Below, one piece after another: positions 1 to 8,633 of a DNA stretch of 64,000 nt (position 1 is the stretch's first letter; each line of letters opens with the position of its first letter). Location: assembly GCA_963843605.1 (NCBI GenBank), contig CAWJLA010000001.1:930001-994000 (forward strand), in the 5' to 3' direction. The notes below the pieces were generated by a model. That model saw only the letters and a list, made by a program, of their open reading frames with translations. It ran no database searches and was not told where the DNA came from. The stretch is from FEN-1297 sp963843605 (lineage in GTDB: Bacteria; Bacteroidota; Ignavibacteria; Ignavibacteriales; Ignavibacteriaceae). Position numbers and translations under genes: made by a program.

Positions 1-45
1 ATCTATCTAACAAATTGATCGGCAGGAATTATACTATAAGGAAAA

Positions 46-124
46 TTTGGTATGAAGGTATAAGGCGCAATTTGCTCCGCTGGATCTTTATATCGATATA
101 ACCTTATTGTTCTATAACCCTATT
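46..124. repeat. Imperfect palindrome of a dispersed GGTATA-rich family
   Basis: The left arm at 46-65 reads TTTGGTATGAAGGTATAAGG. The right arm at 102-124 (CCTTATTGTTCTATAACCC and onward) is roughly its reverse complement. The right-arm core TTGTTCTATAACC recurs at about 59138-59150, and related GGTATA-rich arms occur at 14963-15067 and 28192-28248. It lies downstream of the leftward AEC gene, so it could act as a terminator or be a palindromic intergenic repeat. Confidence 0.4.
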
Positions 125-128
125 AAGT

Positions 129-1088
129 TTAAAACATGCCCGTTATTTTAAGTATAAATAACCCGGCAGAAATTGTAACAACCGAAGCTAATGTAGAGAC
201 CAGCACAATATTGCCGGCAAGTTTTCCGTTGCTTCCCATTGCTTCTGCCATAACATAACTTGCAACAGCGGTAGGACATCCGAATATAATAAAAAGCATC
301 GCAAGGTCGTCACCCCTGAAACCCAGTTTGATAGCGGCCAAAGTGAATATAACCGGGAACACGATAATTTTTAAGAACGTAGATGAAAACGCCATTACGG
401 ACGCTTCTTTTAAATTTTTTATATTCAAAGATCCGCCTATGCCTATTAAAGCCAGAGGAAGAGCTATTGATGCCAGATATTCGCCGGTTTTAAGTATTAC
501 AGGTCCGACAGATATTTTAAAATAAGAAAAAGGTAATGATGCAATAACAGCCAGGATGAGCGGATTTTTTATTATTTCAATTAATGTCTTTTTAAAATCC
601 AACCCCTTTTCTTTTCTAACGGGAACGGTTAACGCTATTACCGAGAGAATATTGTAAAGCGGAATCAAAAATACCAGAATTATCGATGCTTTTGCCAGTC
701 CGCTTTTACCGAGCAAATTTGAAATTATTGCCAGCCCCACAATCGCATAATTACTTCTGAAACTTCCCTGTATAAAAACTCCGCGGCTTTTTCCGTCATG
801 TATTAACGGAATAGTAATAAGCCATGTTATGATAAAAGCGATAAAAGTCATCGCATAAACAAATAAAATTTGTTTCGGATTAAATGTGCTTTTAAAATCT
901 ACCGAACTGAGCTCCACAAAAATCAGCATCGGCAACGATATGGTAAACACAAGTTTGGAAGAAAGATTAATGAATACATGATTGATTAGTCCGAACCGTT
1001 TCAGGACATATCCCAAAGCGACGATGATAAATACCGGCATTACGGTATTGGAAATAAAAAAGATTTGATTCATTAACGAAAAATCCAA
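129..1088 (-). CDS. AEC (auxin efflux carrier) family transporter
   Basis: About 319 residues and almost entirely hydrophobic, with some ten predicted membrane helices in the two five-helix halves typical of the Mem_trans/AEC family. These are inner-membrane carriers for organic acids such as malate, or for amino acids. Seen: a PVFIIVALGYVLKR motif in helix 1 and a GCPTAVASYVMAEAMG segment matching the conserved second-half motif of the family. The codon at 1088 is TTG; an in-frame ATG at 1073 gives a protein five residues shorter and is equally possible. It is monocistronic, next to a decayed region upstream. Substrate cannot be inferred. Confidence 0.85.
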   Translation of the reverse strand: MDFSLMNQIFFISNTVMPVFIIVALGYVLKRFGLINHVFINLSSKLVFTISLPMLIFVELSSVDFKSTFNPKQILFVYAMTFIAFIITWLITIPLIHDGKSRGVFIQGSFRSNYAIVGLAIISNLLGKSGLAKASIILVFLIPLYNILSVIALTVPVRKEKGLDFKKTLIEIIKNPLILAVIASLPFSYFKISVGPVILKTGEYLASIALPLALIGIGGSLNIKNLKEASVMAFSSTFLKIIVFPVIFTLAAIKLGFRGDDLAMLFIIFGCPTAVASYVMAEAMGSNGKLAGNIVLVSTLASVVTISAGLFILKITGMF

Positions 1089-1233
1089 TGGTTCTAATTT
1101 TACAATATCAATTTAAGTAATATGTTATTGCTAAAAAATTTTTAATCTCAACATAATTTATTTTCTTTTATGAAATAGACATTTAGGCAATTAAAAAATA
1201 CTCCAAGACCGAGACATATACTTTGCTCAAAAA

Positions 1234-1881
1234 ATGAAATCGTTTCAAGGAGATCCACGCATAGGCGACAACTTTATTGTTAAAAAATTTCTGGAATTTA
1301 CTGTTAATAAACACGTTGAACTCTTAAGGAGTTCTGTTATATGTGGGACATTTCTTATTACGAACATTTTCCTCTTAACGGAGTTAATTAACTTCTCAAT
1401 GCTTCTAAACTCAGCAAGGTTATTTAACGTGAGTCTGGGTTGTATTCGGATCGCCGATACTTGCTCCGCTGGCATTTGCCGGAATCTCTCTGCTGGGTTT
1501 GTACGCAATTACGGAAGAGGCTGAAGACATTCCAGGCATGCTTAACATCCCAGGGCTAGGTACATTCATAACACCTATTTAAAGGGACAGGCATTTTATA
1601 TGACCGGCCGGATTAAGATTCGGCGCCAGTGCCGTAACATCGTTTATAGATCATGCGCAGTACGGATATACTTTTTATAAGATGATTCCCATTTTTTACG
1701 GCTTGTTTGCTATTACCGTGGTTATATATTTATCAGTTGCAAAAGAATGGTAGAAGGGTGACGAGAAGAAAATCAATATTAAAAATGATTACTGGCTGCT
1801 TCCCCTGCCGCAGAAACTTGATTATAAAGGATTAAAAGGTTTTACAAAAGCTTTCGCCGGTAACTGCTTTGCGAAAATTAT
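1234..1881 (+). pseudogene. Decayed membrane permease remnant
   Basis: No intact gene lies between the AEC transporter and the metallo-hydrolase, but pieces of protein-like reading survive on the plus strand. In one frame near 1435-1580 the reading is VWVVFGSPILAPLAFAGISL, followed by LLGLYAITEEAED and a stop. Near 1610-1750 it reads FGASAVTSFIDHAQYGYTF then YGLFAITVVIYLSVAKEW and a stop. After that comes a soluble stretch with YWLLPLPQKLDYKGLKG, up to a stop near 1881. Alternating hydrophobic helices and a basic tail suggest a multi-helix transporter, perhaps of the major facilitator type. Stops and frame changes make it non-functional. The family is a guess. Confidence 0.5.
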
Positions 1882-1973
1882 TTAAGGGTTCGCTAAATTT
1901 TTCGCAAACGAAAAATACGTTAATGTCTTTTAAGTTTAAGTACCGGGTTGAAGAATGAAATTTCAATATCGGC

Positions 1974-2786
1974 TTATTTTATGGCTTGTAGATATCTTTC
2001 GGCAGATCTGTAAACGGCATTCTTTCCGTCGGTATGAACAATTCTTCCCTCGAAACCTCCGTATATTCTATTAAACTCATAGGGTTCGACGGCTTCGACA
2101 ATATTTTTTACTTTTTGCGCCGGCAGAGGAATAAGATTCGGATAGCTGTACATAAAGCTCACATACCGTCTGTCGGGGACAACCTGAATCGTATCGCCGG
2201 TAAAGAGCGCGCCCCTGCCTTCATCACCGTCCCTCCAATGCATAACGGAGGAACCGTTGAAATGTCCTCTGCAATTTATTAAAGTAAGCTGATCATTGAT
2301 TGCAAAATCTTCGCCTTCCCAAAACTGAATATTCTTATTTTTCCTCATTACCCAATTGATATCTTCGAGATGAAGATATACCGGGACATCACCGAATAAT
2401 TTACTCCATTCCACAACCGTCGAATAAAAATGGGGATGCGAAACAGCTATTGCGGTAATGCCTCCCTCGAATTTAATTTGATTAATTGTCTCTTCGTCAA
2501 TATAAGAGATACAGTCCCACAGAACGTTTCCTCCGGAAGACTTTATAAGAAAAGCCTGCTGCCCGATAGCAAAACCGGGTCTGGTTATAATACTGAAAAG
2601 GTTTTCTTCATGAAATTTGAATTCATTCTTATAGCTGCCTTTCATTTCCTGCAATGTAGTCCACTGCTGTCCTTCCCAGTTAACATATTGTCTTTCGTCA
2701 TCGCAGATAAGACAGCGATCCGGAAATTCTTCAGAGGCATCATATTGAACTCCGCATGTTTTACAGATAAAATTATTCAATTTCAT
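1974..2786 (-). CDS. MBL-fold metallo-hydrolase with N-terminal zinc ribbon
   Basis: 270 residues. An N-terminal rubredoxin-like zinc ribbon (C8, C11, C25, C28) precedes a metallo-beta-lactamase fold. Metal-binding motifs seen are SHPHFYS near residue 115 (replacing the usual HxHxDH, so the Asp-His pair is missing), CRGHFNGSS near 170 and FTGDTIQ near 195. The family usually hydrolyses thioesters, phosphodiesters or lactones; the altered first motif makes metal content and reaction uncertain. The gene starts at ATG 2786, 23 bases beyond the end of the APC-EIIA gene on the same strand, so the two may be co-transcribed. Cytoplasmic: no signal peptide. Confidence 0.8.
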   Translation of the reverse strand: MKLNNFICKTCGVQYDASEEFPDRCLICDDERQYVNWEGQQWTTLQEMKGSYKNEFKFHEENLFSIITRPGFAIGQQAFLIKSSGGNVLWDCISYIDEETINQIKFEGGITAIAVSHPHFYSTVVEWSKLFGDVPVYLHLEDINWVMRKNKNIQFWEGEDFAINDQLTLINCRGHFNGSSVMHWRDGDEGRGALFTGDTIQVVPDRRYVSFMYSYPNLIPLPAQKVKNIVEAVEPYEFNRIYGGFEGRIVHTDGKNAVYRSAERYLQAIK

Positions 2787-2809
2787 ATTATACTCTTCGC
2801 TGATAATAT

Positions 2810-4219
2810 TTATTTTGCGTCCGGAAATCTCTTTTTAATTTCCTTTAATCCCTTTGGATCGCCTATAAAAGTCAGGCGGTCTTTTTCTTCGAATACAAAA
2901 TTCCCTTTCGGAGCAATTGTCTGTCCGTCGCGGTGAAGCAGTGCAACCAGGCATCCCTCGGGAAATGTAATTTCTTTAAGCATCTTTCCTATTAATCGTT
3001 CGCTCGGTTCGCCCCTGCTGATAACAAGGGAAAGGGACCGGTCGTCGTGCAATAATGATTCCTTCAGTTCCTGCTCGTTCCTTGCTGCAACCCATTCGTC
3101 AGCAAAACTCTCATCATCTACCCTGCCGGCAATTTGGGCCAGCATCCTTAAATGCTGCGTAGAGTTTTTTTCCGGACTCACCAAAAAGAATAGTGCATTA
3201 ACAACATGCTCTTCATCTTGATGATTTGTTAAAGGACCGTTAACCGTAATATGAACTCCGTTTTTAGATCTGACAAGAACCATCTCCGGCTGTTCGAGTC
3301 CCTGTATTCTTAAATGAGGAAGAGCAATACCGTGAGTAACCGGGGTCATTCCGATGCGAGTACCGTCCATAAATTCTTTCTTTATCTGTTCGGCGGAAAA
3401 AGGCACCAGGTTGGACAGCCACGCGGCGGATTTTTCGGCTATTACCTCAAACTCAGTCAATTCTTCAATATCTATAACCAGACTTCTGGCAATAATTTCG
3501 TCAAACGGATCTTCTGCGCGCAAACCCTTCTCCTTAAGTATGCCGCGCAGTTCCGTATCAAGCCCCGAATAACGCTGGCGTCCAAGTCTTTCGAATACAT
3601 GATAAATTGCACCGGAACGCTTAATTTTTTTCTTTGCATATAAACTAAACCAGACCGTACCGATCACAAACAACCCTATCGTGAAACCGATCGGCAGCCA
3701 TCCCATTTCCAGAATTAAAAACAGCGACGACAGTATTCCGGTTATCTGCATCCAGGGATAAAGCGGCGCTTTAAAACCCGGATCATATGAATCAAGTTTA
3801 CTTTCCCTCATTACAATAACTGCAAAACTGGCGAGAGCGAACATTATTAATTGAAAAGCGCTTGCAAGTTTTGCAATCTTCATAGGATCGAAAAATATAA
3901 TTACCAGAATAACAGCCGCCACGGTAGCCAATATAGAGATATAAGGTATTCCTTTTTTATTTAGTCTTTTGAAAAAATGAGGCATTATATAATCGCGGCT
4001 CATTGCAAAAGGATATCTTGATGCACTGAGAGTACCGGCATTAGCGACCGAAATAAAAGCAAGCAAAGCGGCCGCGGTCATTACTATAATTCCCGCTTCG
4101 CCCCATAAATTACCTGCAGCTGTTGCGGCAGGAGTAAGATCATTAACCAGTCTCTCGATCGGAACTACGCCGACCATTACATATGTACCCAGGGCGTAAA
4201 TAATATAAGCGGTAATCAA
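2810..4219 (-). CDS. APC permease C-terminal half with PTS EIIA-like and TrkA_C domains (downstream part of frameshifted gene)
   Basis: Second part of a gene split by a frameshift at 4361-4368. The first ~210 residues hold the remaining membrane helices of an amino acid permease (APC superfamily). Residues ~235-375 resemble a PTS fructose/mannitol-type EIIA domain, with the active-site His in THGIALPHLR. Residues ~400-465 look like a TrkA_C (RCK_C) ligand-binding domain ending in EEKDRLTFIGDP. Cytoplasmic EIIA and TrkA_C modules on a permease suggest regulation of uptake by phosphorylation or a nucleotide; this is inference. The reading is open upstream of the nominal start, as far as the frameshift, where it joins the N-terminal part below. 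The start at 4219 is therefore unlikely to be real. Confidence 0.75.
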   Translation of the reverse strand: MITAYIIYALGTYVMVGVVPIERLVNDLTPAATAAGNLWGEAGIIVMTAAALLAFISVANAGTLSASRYPFAMSRDYIMPHFFKRLNKKGIPYISILATVAAVILVIIFFDPMKIAKLASAFQLIMFALASFAVIVMRESKLDSYDPGFKAPLYPWMQITGILSSLFLILEMGWLPIGFTIGLFVIGTVWFSLYAKKKIKRSGAIYHVFERLGRQRYSGLDTELRGILKEKGLRAEDPFDEIIARSLVIDIEELTEFEVIAEKSAAWLSNLVPFSAEQIKKEFMDGTRIGMTPVTHGIALPHLRIQGLEQPEMVLVRSKNGVHITVNGPLTNHQDEEHVVNALFFLVSPEKNSTQHLRMLAQIAGRVDDESFADEWVAARNEQELKESLLHDDRSLSLVISRGEPSERLIGKMLKEITFPEGCLVALLHRDGQTIAPKGNFVFEEKDRLTFIGDPKGLKEIKKRFPDAK

Positions 4220-4259
4220 ACCCAGAAAGATACCCAGCGGAAGATTTCTCTCCGGATCT

Positions 4260-4904
4260 TTAACTTCTTCGGAAAGGCTTACTACTTTTGTAATACCGGC
4301 ATAACTTACATATACAAGTCCCGTTGTAGCAAAAAGGTTCCCGCTGCCTCCGGTAAATATCCCCTTTTAAATAATCTACGTTAACGTTTGTAATACCCAT
4401 AAATATAAATACAACTAGTACGGCCAGCAAACCGATTACAAGCAGAATCTGGAATTTACCGCTTCCTTTTACCGACAGCAGATTTAATAAACCAATCGCA
4501 AGGGCAAAGGCAATTGCAACCGGAATGATGGAAACTTCGTTAACAAAAAGAGCTATATAAGCGCCCATGCCGATGAGGGCAAATGCCGTTTTTAATATCA
4601 GGGCCAGCCATGTTCCAATACCGCCAATGGTGCCCATTCCCGGTCCCAGTGCGCGGTCTACAAAATAATATAAACCTCCGGCGCGGGGCATTGCAGTAGA
4701 CATTTCAACAAGACTGAAAACCGCCGGAAACAGCGGCACTGCAACTAAAATATAGGCCAGAACCAGCGCCGTTCCAGCTTCGGCCGCAGCAAGACCTGGT
4801 AATATAAAAAACCCGCCGCTTAGGGTTGCCCCTGTTGTAATTGCGAAAACATCCAGCAGCTTAAGCTCTTTATTGAGGCTTTTATGTTTTTTTATTATAT
4901 GCAT
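4260..4904 (-). CDS. APC family amino acid permease, N-terminal part (frameshifted)
   Basis: Begins at ATG 4904 and gives about 180 residues of good permease sequence: the helix 1 motif TTGATLSGGFFILPGLAAAEAG and several more helices. Past DYLKG it enters a wrong-frame tail (YRRQREPFCYNG) and stops. Shifting by one base in the A4G4 run (minus strand; plus 4361-4368) restores GIFTGGSGNLFATTGLVYVS and then SYAGITKVVSLSEEVKDPER. That is the expected permease continuation into the downstream half. One extra base in the run would explain it. Either a genuine recent inactivation or a sequence error; the whole gene would be about 685 residues. Confidence 0.75.
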   Translation of the reverse strand: MHIIKKHKSLNKELKLLDVFAITTGATLSGGFFILPGLAAAEAGTALVLAYILVAVPLFPAVFSLVEMSTAMPRAGGLYYFVDRALGPGMGTIGGIGTWLALILKTAFALIGMGAYIALFVNEVSIIPVAIAFALAIGLLNLLSVKGSGKFQILLVIGLLAVLVVFIFMGITNVNVDYLKGDIYRRQREPFCYNGTCICKLCRYYKSSKPFRRS

Positions 4905-5005
4905 ATATTGGATTCGTTTTTAATGGATATAATGCACCGTCGAATGAATTTGATTAAAATCAGCTAAAAATAATTACACAATTAAAGGAATAATAATTAA
5001 TACAA

Positions 5006-5980
5006 TCAATCGATAGGGGATGCTGCCGTTTTACCCCTATTTGTTCTTTCCATTCTTGAAAAGAGGGAAATCTTCGGATCAAATAAAAATCTGAGCCATA
5101 ATTTGAACCACGATTTATGGTAAACCAGATTATCATACCACTCGGGTGCTAGTTTTTTTACTTCCGGCAGTCTGTTCCAGGGTATAGAAGGAAAGTCGTG
5201 GTGCTCATTATGAAAGCCTACATTTAACGCAAGAATATTAAGCGGACCGTAATAACTATAAGTTTCCTGAGGAGGACTAACAATGTAATGTTCCTGAATC
5301 CATCTGGCGCCCAGCGGATGAAAGCCGATCGAGAAAGAGAAAGAAAACACCAGATATAAAAATGATGTCCATCCGAGATAGACAATTATTAATGCGTCAA
5401 TACCGAAAACAATCAGCATATTTATTATTGTCCATATATTCATAAATTTTATTTCCTTAAGACGCGGCGGTCTTAATGCCTGAAATACGGGGAAGAATAT
5501 TTCCCATATTATTTTTCCGAACGGGGTATTACCGATTAATTTTGCTTCCCACTTACTGGCAAGATCCGCATCCAAGTCGTAATGCCCCTGATACGAATGA
5601 TGTTTTAGATGGTAACTTCTGAAAGAAACCGAACTCGGTACTACGTTCGGCAGATCGGCAATAATTCCGGCAATAACATTAGCAGTACTGCCCTTGAAGA
5701 TCAGTTTGTGTGCGGCTTCGTGAATCAGAACAAAGAGACTGTGGTTTGCAAATGCCCCGATTAAAAAAGCAGTTATTAATGCAACCCAGACCCTCTGATC
5801 TTTTAGCAGATAAGCAATTCCCAATTGAAGGGCTACTACAAAAAATACAAGCAGGAAACTATAAGGATTCCTGCCTATGAGATTTCTAATTTCAGGGTGC
5901 CGTCCGATTATGGCCTTGGTTCTTTGTTTGTGAGGTTCAACAGTATCGGAATGAAGAAAATCTTTTTGATACATAACCAT
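5006..5980 (-). CDS. Fatty acid desaturase resembling eukaryotic sphingolipid delta-4 desaturase (DEGS/DES1)
   Basis: About 324 residues from ATG 5980, chosen because AGGTG lies five bases upstream; a TTG at 5995 is the longer alternative. The three histidine boxes of membrane di-iron desaturases are present: HEAAH (87-91), HLKHH (124-128) and HNEHH (257-261). Beyond these it closely matches my memory of animal DEGS1: an N-terminal HPEIRNL block, FANHS, ETYSYYGPLN, NVGFHNEHHDFPSIPW, a YDNL motif and SRM near the end. DEGS enzymes introduce the 4,5-trans double bond into dihydroceramide in the membrane. A ceramide or other sphingolipid substrate is inference. No other sphingolipid gene is visible nearby. 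Confidence 0.85.
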   Translation of the reverse strand: MVMYQKDFLHSDTVEPHKQRTKAIIGRHPEIRNLIGRNPYSFLLVFFVVALQLGIAYLLKDQRVWVALITAFLIGAFANHSLFVLIHEAAHKLIFKGSTANVIAGIIADLPNVVPSSVSFRSYHLKHHSYQGHYDLDADLASKWEAKLIGNTPFGKIIWEIFFPVFQALRPPRLKEIKFMNIWTIINMLIVFGIDALIIVYLGWTSFLYLVFSFSFSIGFHPLGARWIQEHYIVSPPQETYSYYGPLNILALNVGFHNEHHDFPSIPWNRLPEVKKLAPEWYDNLVYHKSWFKLWLRFLFDPKISLFSRMERTNRGKTAASPID

Positions 5981-6077
5981 GAAGGCACCTATCAAATATT
6001 ATTTTATTTTTTTTAAGCTACTAATAATAAAATCATAAATCAATATCAGCATTTAAACTATTAAATACCTCATTGAA

Positions 6078-7214
6078 TTACAGAATAGTTTCTTCCAATT
6101 CAAACCTGATATTGTGAGATTTAAGCGAGCCTAAAATTGCCGGGTAACATTTATCGAATGCCCCGATATATTCCGGCGGCGAAATTCCCTTTTTAGTAAA
6201 ATTTCCCTTCAGAACAAGTCTGGCTGCTGCCGCACATGTATAGCCGGTTGTTCTTGCCATTGACGATATTTTCTTCACCTCATCGAATTTATCATAAATT
6301 GTATACTTAAATCTTTTCAGAACACCGTTTTCTCTTCCGTCAACTGTAATCTGCATAACGGTAAATTCAGGTTCGTCTTTTTCATATTTCCATGATGTAA
6401 AAAGCAGATTGGAAGTAAAATCTAAAGGGCTGATCCAAATACCGTTTATTTCCGATTTTTGTTTTTCAAAAAAGCCTGCCTCTTTCAGGAGTTCTATTGC
6501 CTCTGCATGTCCCGGATACCGCAGGGTTTTTTCCGTCATGTTTGGTATCTTCATAGTTTTAAGAAGCGTTCTCAGACCGTCGGTATTGAAAGCTTCCAGT
6601 GTGCCTACAGGATTTATATTCACCGATTCGAGATCCGAAAGGGCGGGTTTTATTTTAAGCTTACCTTCCACTACAACCCTTGCCGGTCTAGTGTATTCCT
6701 CAATAACATCTACCGGAGAAAAAGGAGCTTTGTATTCGAAAGGTTTAAGCCGCTTAAACGGCAGTCCGCCGACAAAGCATTGAAAGTTTTGCACATCCAT
6801 ATGCACGTTATGATATCCGAGAATAATATTACTAAGTCCGGGCGCTACACCGCAATCTATCACAGCCGTAACATTTTTGTTTTTGGCCAGCATGTCAAGC
6901 TCAAACGGGTCTTCCGGGAAAAAAGAAATATCCACAACATTCTTCCCCGCTTCGATAGTATTTTTCAGTGATTCGAAACCCATAAAACCCGGCATCGCTC
7001 CTACAACCAGATCATATTTTTCAATATTCTGCTTTAGTGTGAAGGTATCGGAAAGATCGCATTGAATTGTGCCTATTTTATAGCGTTCCTTTAAATCCCT
7101 CAGCCTCTCCGGATCGGAATCCGCAACCGTCACTTTGTAATCTTTATACAGGTCTTCCGCAATTGCAATTCCAACCCGCCCTGCCCCTAGAATAATTATT
7201 TTTTCCGTATTCAT
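6078..7214 (-). CDS. Saccharopine dehydrogenase family oxidoreductase
   Basis: 378 residues. An N-terminal Rossmann fold carries the nucleotide motif ILGAGRVGIAIAEDL (9-23) with Asp at the end of strand 2 (VTVADSDPERL). Then come VVGAMPGFMG, VVDISFF and DCGVAPGLSN, the classical saccharopine dehydrogenase/carboxynorspermidine reductase landmarks, followed by the alpha/beta C-terminal domain. Relatives act in lysine catabolism or biosynthesis, or in carboxynorspermidine synthesis; this one could also be a lysine-pathway saccharopine reductase. No pathway partner is adjacent. Start ATG 7214. Monocistronic as far as can be seen. Confidence 0.8.
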   Translation of the reverse strand: MNTEKIIILGAGRVGIAIAEDLYKDYKVTVADSDPERLRDLKERYKIGTIQCDLSDTFTLKQNIEKYDLVVGAMPGFMGFESLKNTIEAGKNVVDISFFPEDPFELDMLAKNKNVTAVIDCGVAPGLSNIILGYHNVHMDVQNFQCFVGGLPFKRLKPFEYKAPFSPVDVIEEYTRPARVVVEGKLKIKPALSDLESVNINPVGTLEAFNTDGLRTLLKTMKIPNMTEKTLRYPGHAEAIELLKEAGFFEKQKSEINGIWISPLDFTSNLLFTSWKYEKDEPEFTVMQITVDGRENGVLKRFKYTIYDKFDEVKKISSMARTTGYTCAAAARLVLKGNFTKKGISPPEYIGAFDKCYPAILGSLKSHNIRFELEETIL

Positions 7215-7600
7215 ATTAGTTATTAAAATTAAAGTTAATTATTTTGAATTGTTTTCATGTAACTAAACACATTAAAAATAATTATAAATACAATAATTAT
7301 TGTACTAAATCCGGAACTCTTAATTGCACGCTTAAATAATACCAATGAACAATATAGCTTTCACGGTTATCCATGGAGTATATCTAAACTAATTCCGAAA
7401 AGAATTTTCCACATATTTCCAATATCTTTACTCCAATTACAAACAAAACGGTTTGATTTTGAACACCACCGCCAAATCATTATTAATTTTTAATCGTCTA
7501 TACAAGAGAAAAGCAAGAAGCACTATATCCGGAAGATTATATTTCAAAATAGCGTCTTTCAAGCTGAGTTATGAAAAAGATTAAAGACACGGAGCATAAA
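7215..7600. other. Intergenic, AT-rich, no gene recognised
   Basis: Divergent spacer between the saccharopine-dehydrogenase-like gene and the BON protein. It must hold both promoters. It has long A/T runs but no convincing -35/-10 pair, repeat or RNA structure that I can single out. Confidence 0.5.
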
Positions 7601-8359
7601 ATGTATTACTTCAAAAAAATTCTCGGCAACGGTCTATCGGCAGCCGCTTTAATTTTAATGCTGATTATAGGTACTTCGCAAATATTTGCTTCAAGCAGCA
7701 ACAGTCGCCTAGCGAATAAAGTGCAAGCCGCAATCTCACGTTATTATGATAATAATTTTAATATTGATGCAACAAATAACGGAACAATAACAATTAAGGG
7801 AACTGTAAATTCTCTGTACGATAAATACCGGATATTCGATATAATCGACAGAATAACTGGTGTAAAAGATATAAAAGATTTTCTGTCGATAAATACTCCG
7901 TTAATTCCCGATAATATGATCAAAAATCATTTAAGGGAAGAATTGAATTTAAACAGTTCAATACTCGAACCGAACAGGATAAAAGTATACGTGGATAACG
8001 GTGAAATCGAACTTAGGGGCACTGTAAGTTACTATCGCGAAAAATTAATGGCAGAATCCATTGCATCGTGGCAGAACGGTGCTAAAGGTATAATAAATAA
8101 TATAAAGGTGCTCCCGCCGAAGGTAGCAGTCAGCGATCAAAACCTTAATATAATCTTGGAAGATATATTGAAAGACCATTTCCCGCGTGAGACGAAAGTC
8201 AGTTTTACCGTTAATAACGGAGTTGTAAATATTACAGGATATTCTCATACTCTATGGGCAAAAAAACAAATAGAATCGGATTTCAGAAGAATTAAAGGCG
8301 TAAAAGACGTTGTTAACCGGATAAAAACGGCACCCGAGCAATACCTTAACTTGGCCTGA
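7601..8359 (+). CDS. Secreted triple BON-domain protein
   Basis: About 252 residues from ATG 7601, which has GGAG six bases upstream; an ATG at 7571 would place extra charged residues before the signal peptide. Residues 1-30 form a signal peptide ending near IFASS. Three BON domains follow, each with the alpha-beta pattern and a glycine-rich GxVxS/T turn: ITIKGTVNSLYDK, IELRGTVSYYREK and VNITGYSHTLWAK, each then leading to a V/I-K-D/N-V/I segment. BON domains bind phospholipid or envelope surfaces and occur in osmotic-stress (OsmY-like) and secretin proteins. Periplasmic role in envelope stress is likely; partner unknown. Confidence 0.8.
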   Translation: MYYFKKILGNGLSAAALILMLIIGTSQIFASSSNSRLANKVQAAISRYYDNNFNIDATNNGTITIKGTVNSLYDKYRIFDIIDRITGVKDIKDFLSINTPLIPDNMIKNHLREELNLNSSILEPNRIKVYVDNGEIELRGTVSYYREKLMAESIASWQNGAKGIINNIKVLPPKVAVSDQNLNIILEDILKDHFPRETKVSFTVNNGVVNITGYSHTLWAKKQIESDFRRIKGVKDVVNRIKTAPEQYLNLA

Positions 8360-8405
8360 ATAATTTCTAAAAATTTCACAATAAATTTTTGAATTTAAAT
8401 TCAGT

Positions 8406-8476
8406 ATGCCCGTCCGGCATAATAATTTACAAAAGAGATTGATAATGATGAGTTATAAAGTCAGCCGGACAGGCAT
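8406..8476. repeat. Inverted repeat, 13-bp arms
   Basis: ATGCCCGTCCGGC at 8406-8418 and GCCGGACAGGCAT at 8464-8476 are complementary except for one position, with a 45-base AT-rich interior. It lies between the BON gene and the nicotinate phosphoribosyltransferase gene. It may be a long-loop terminator or a small MITE-like element. Confidence 0.45.
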
Positions 8477-8633
8477 GGCTATTGCGTCAAATCCAATAAC
8501 ACGCCGATTCAATTTATTGTTATTGTAAAAGCTGAAGCCTCGCTTATTTATATTGCGTGATTAAGAATTTTGGTAGTTTAAAAACAATATTTTATCTTTC
8601 CGGTAAATTATTCATGAATAGGAATGATCTAAA

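Noticed and set aside
1245..1524. Two overlapping open frames of about 90 residues on opposite strands.
   Set aside because: Both contradict the hydrophobic protein-like reading in a third frame and neither has family features.
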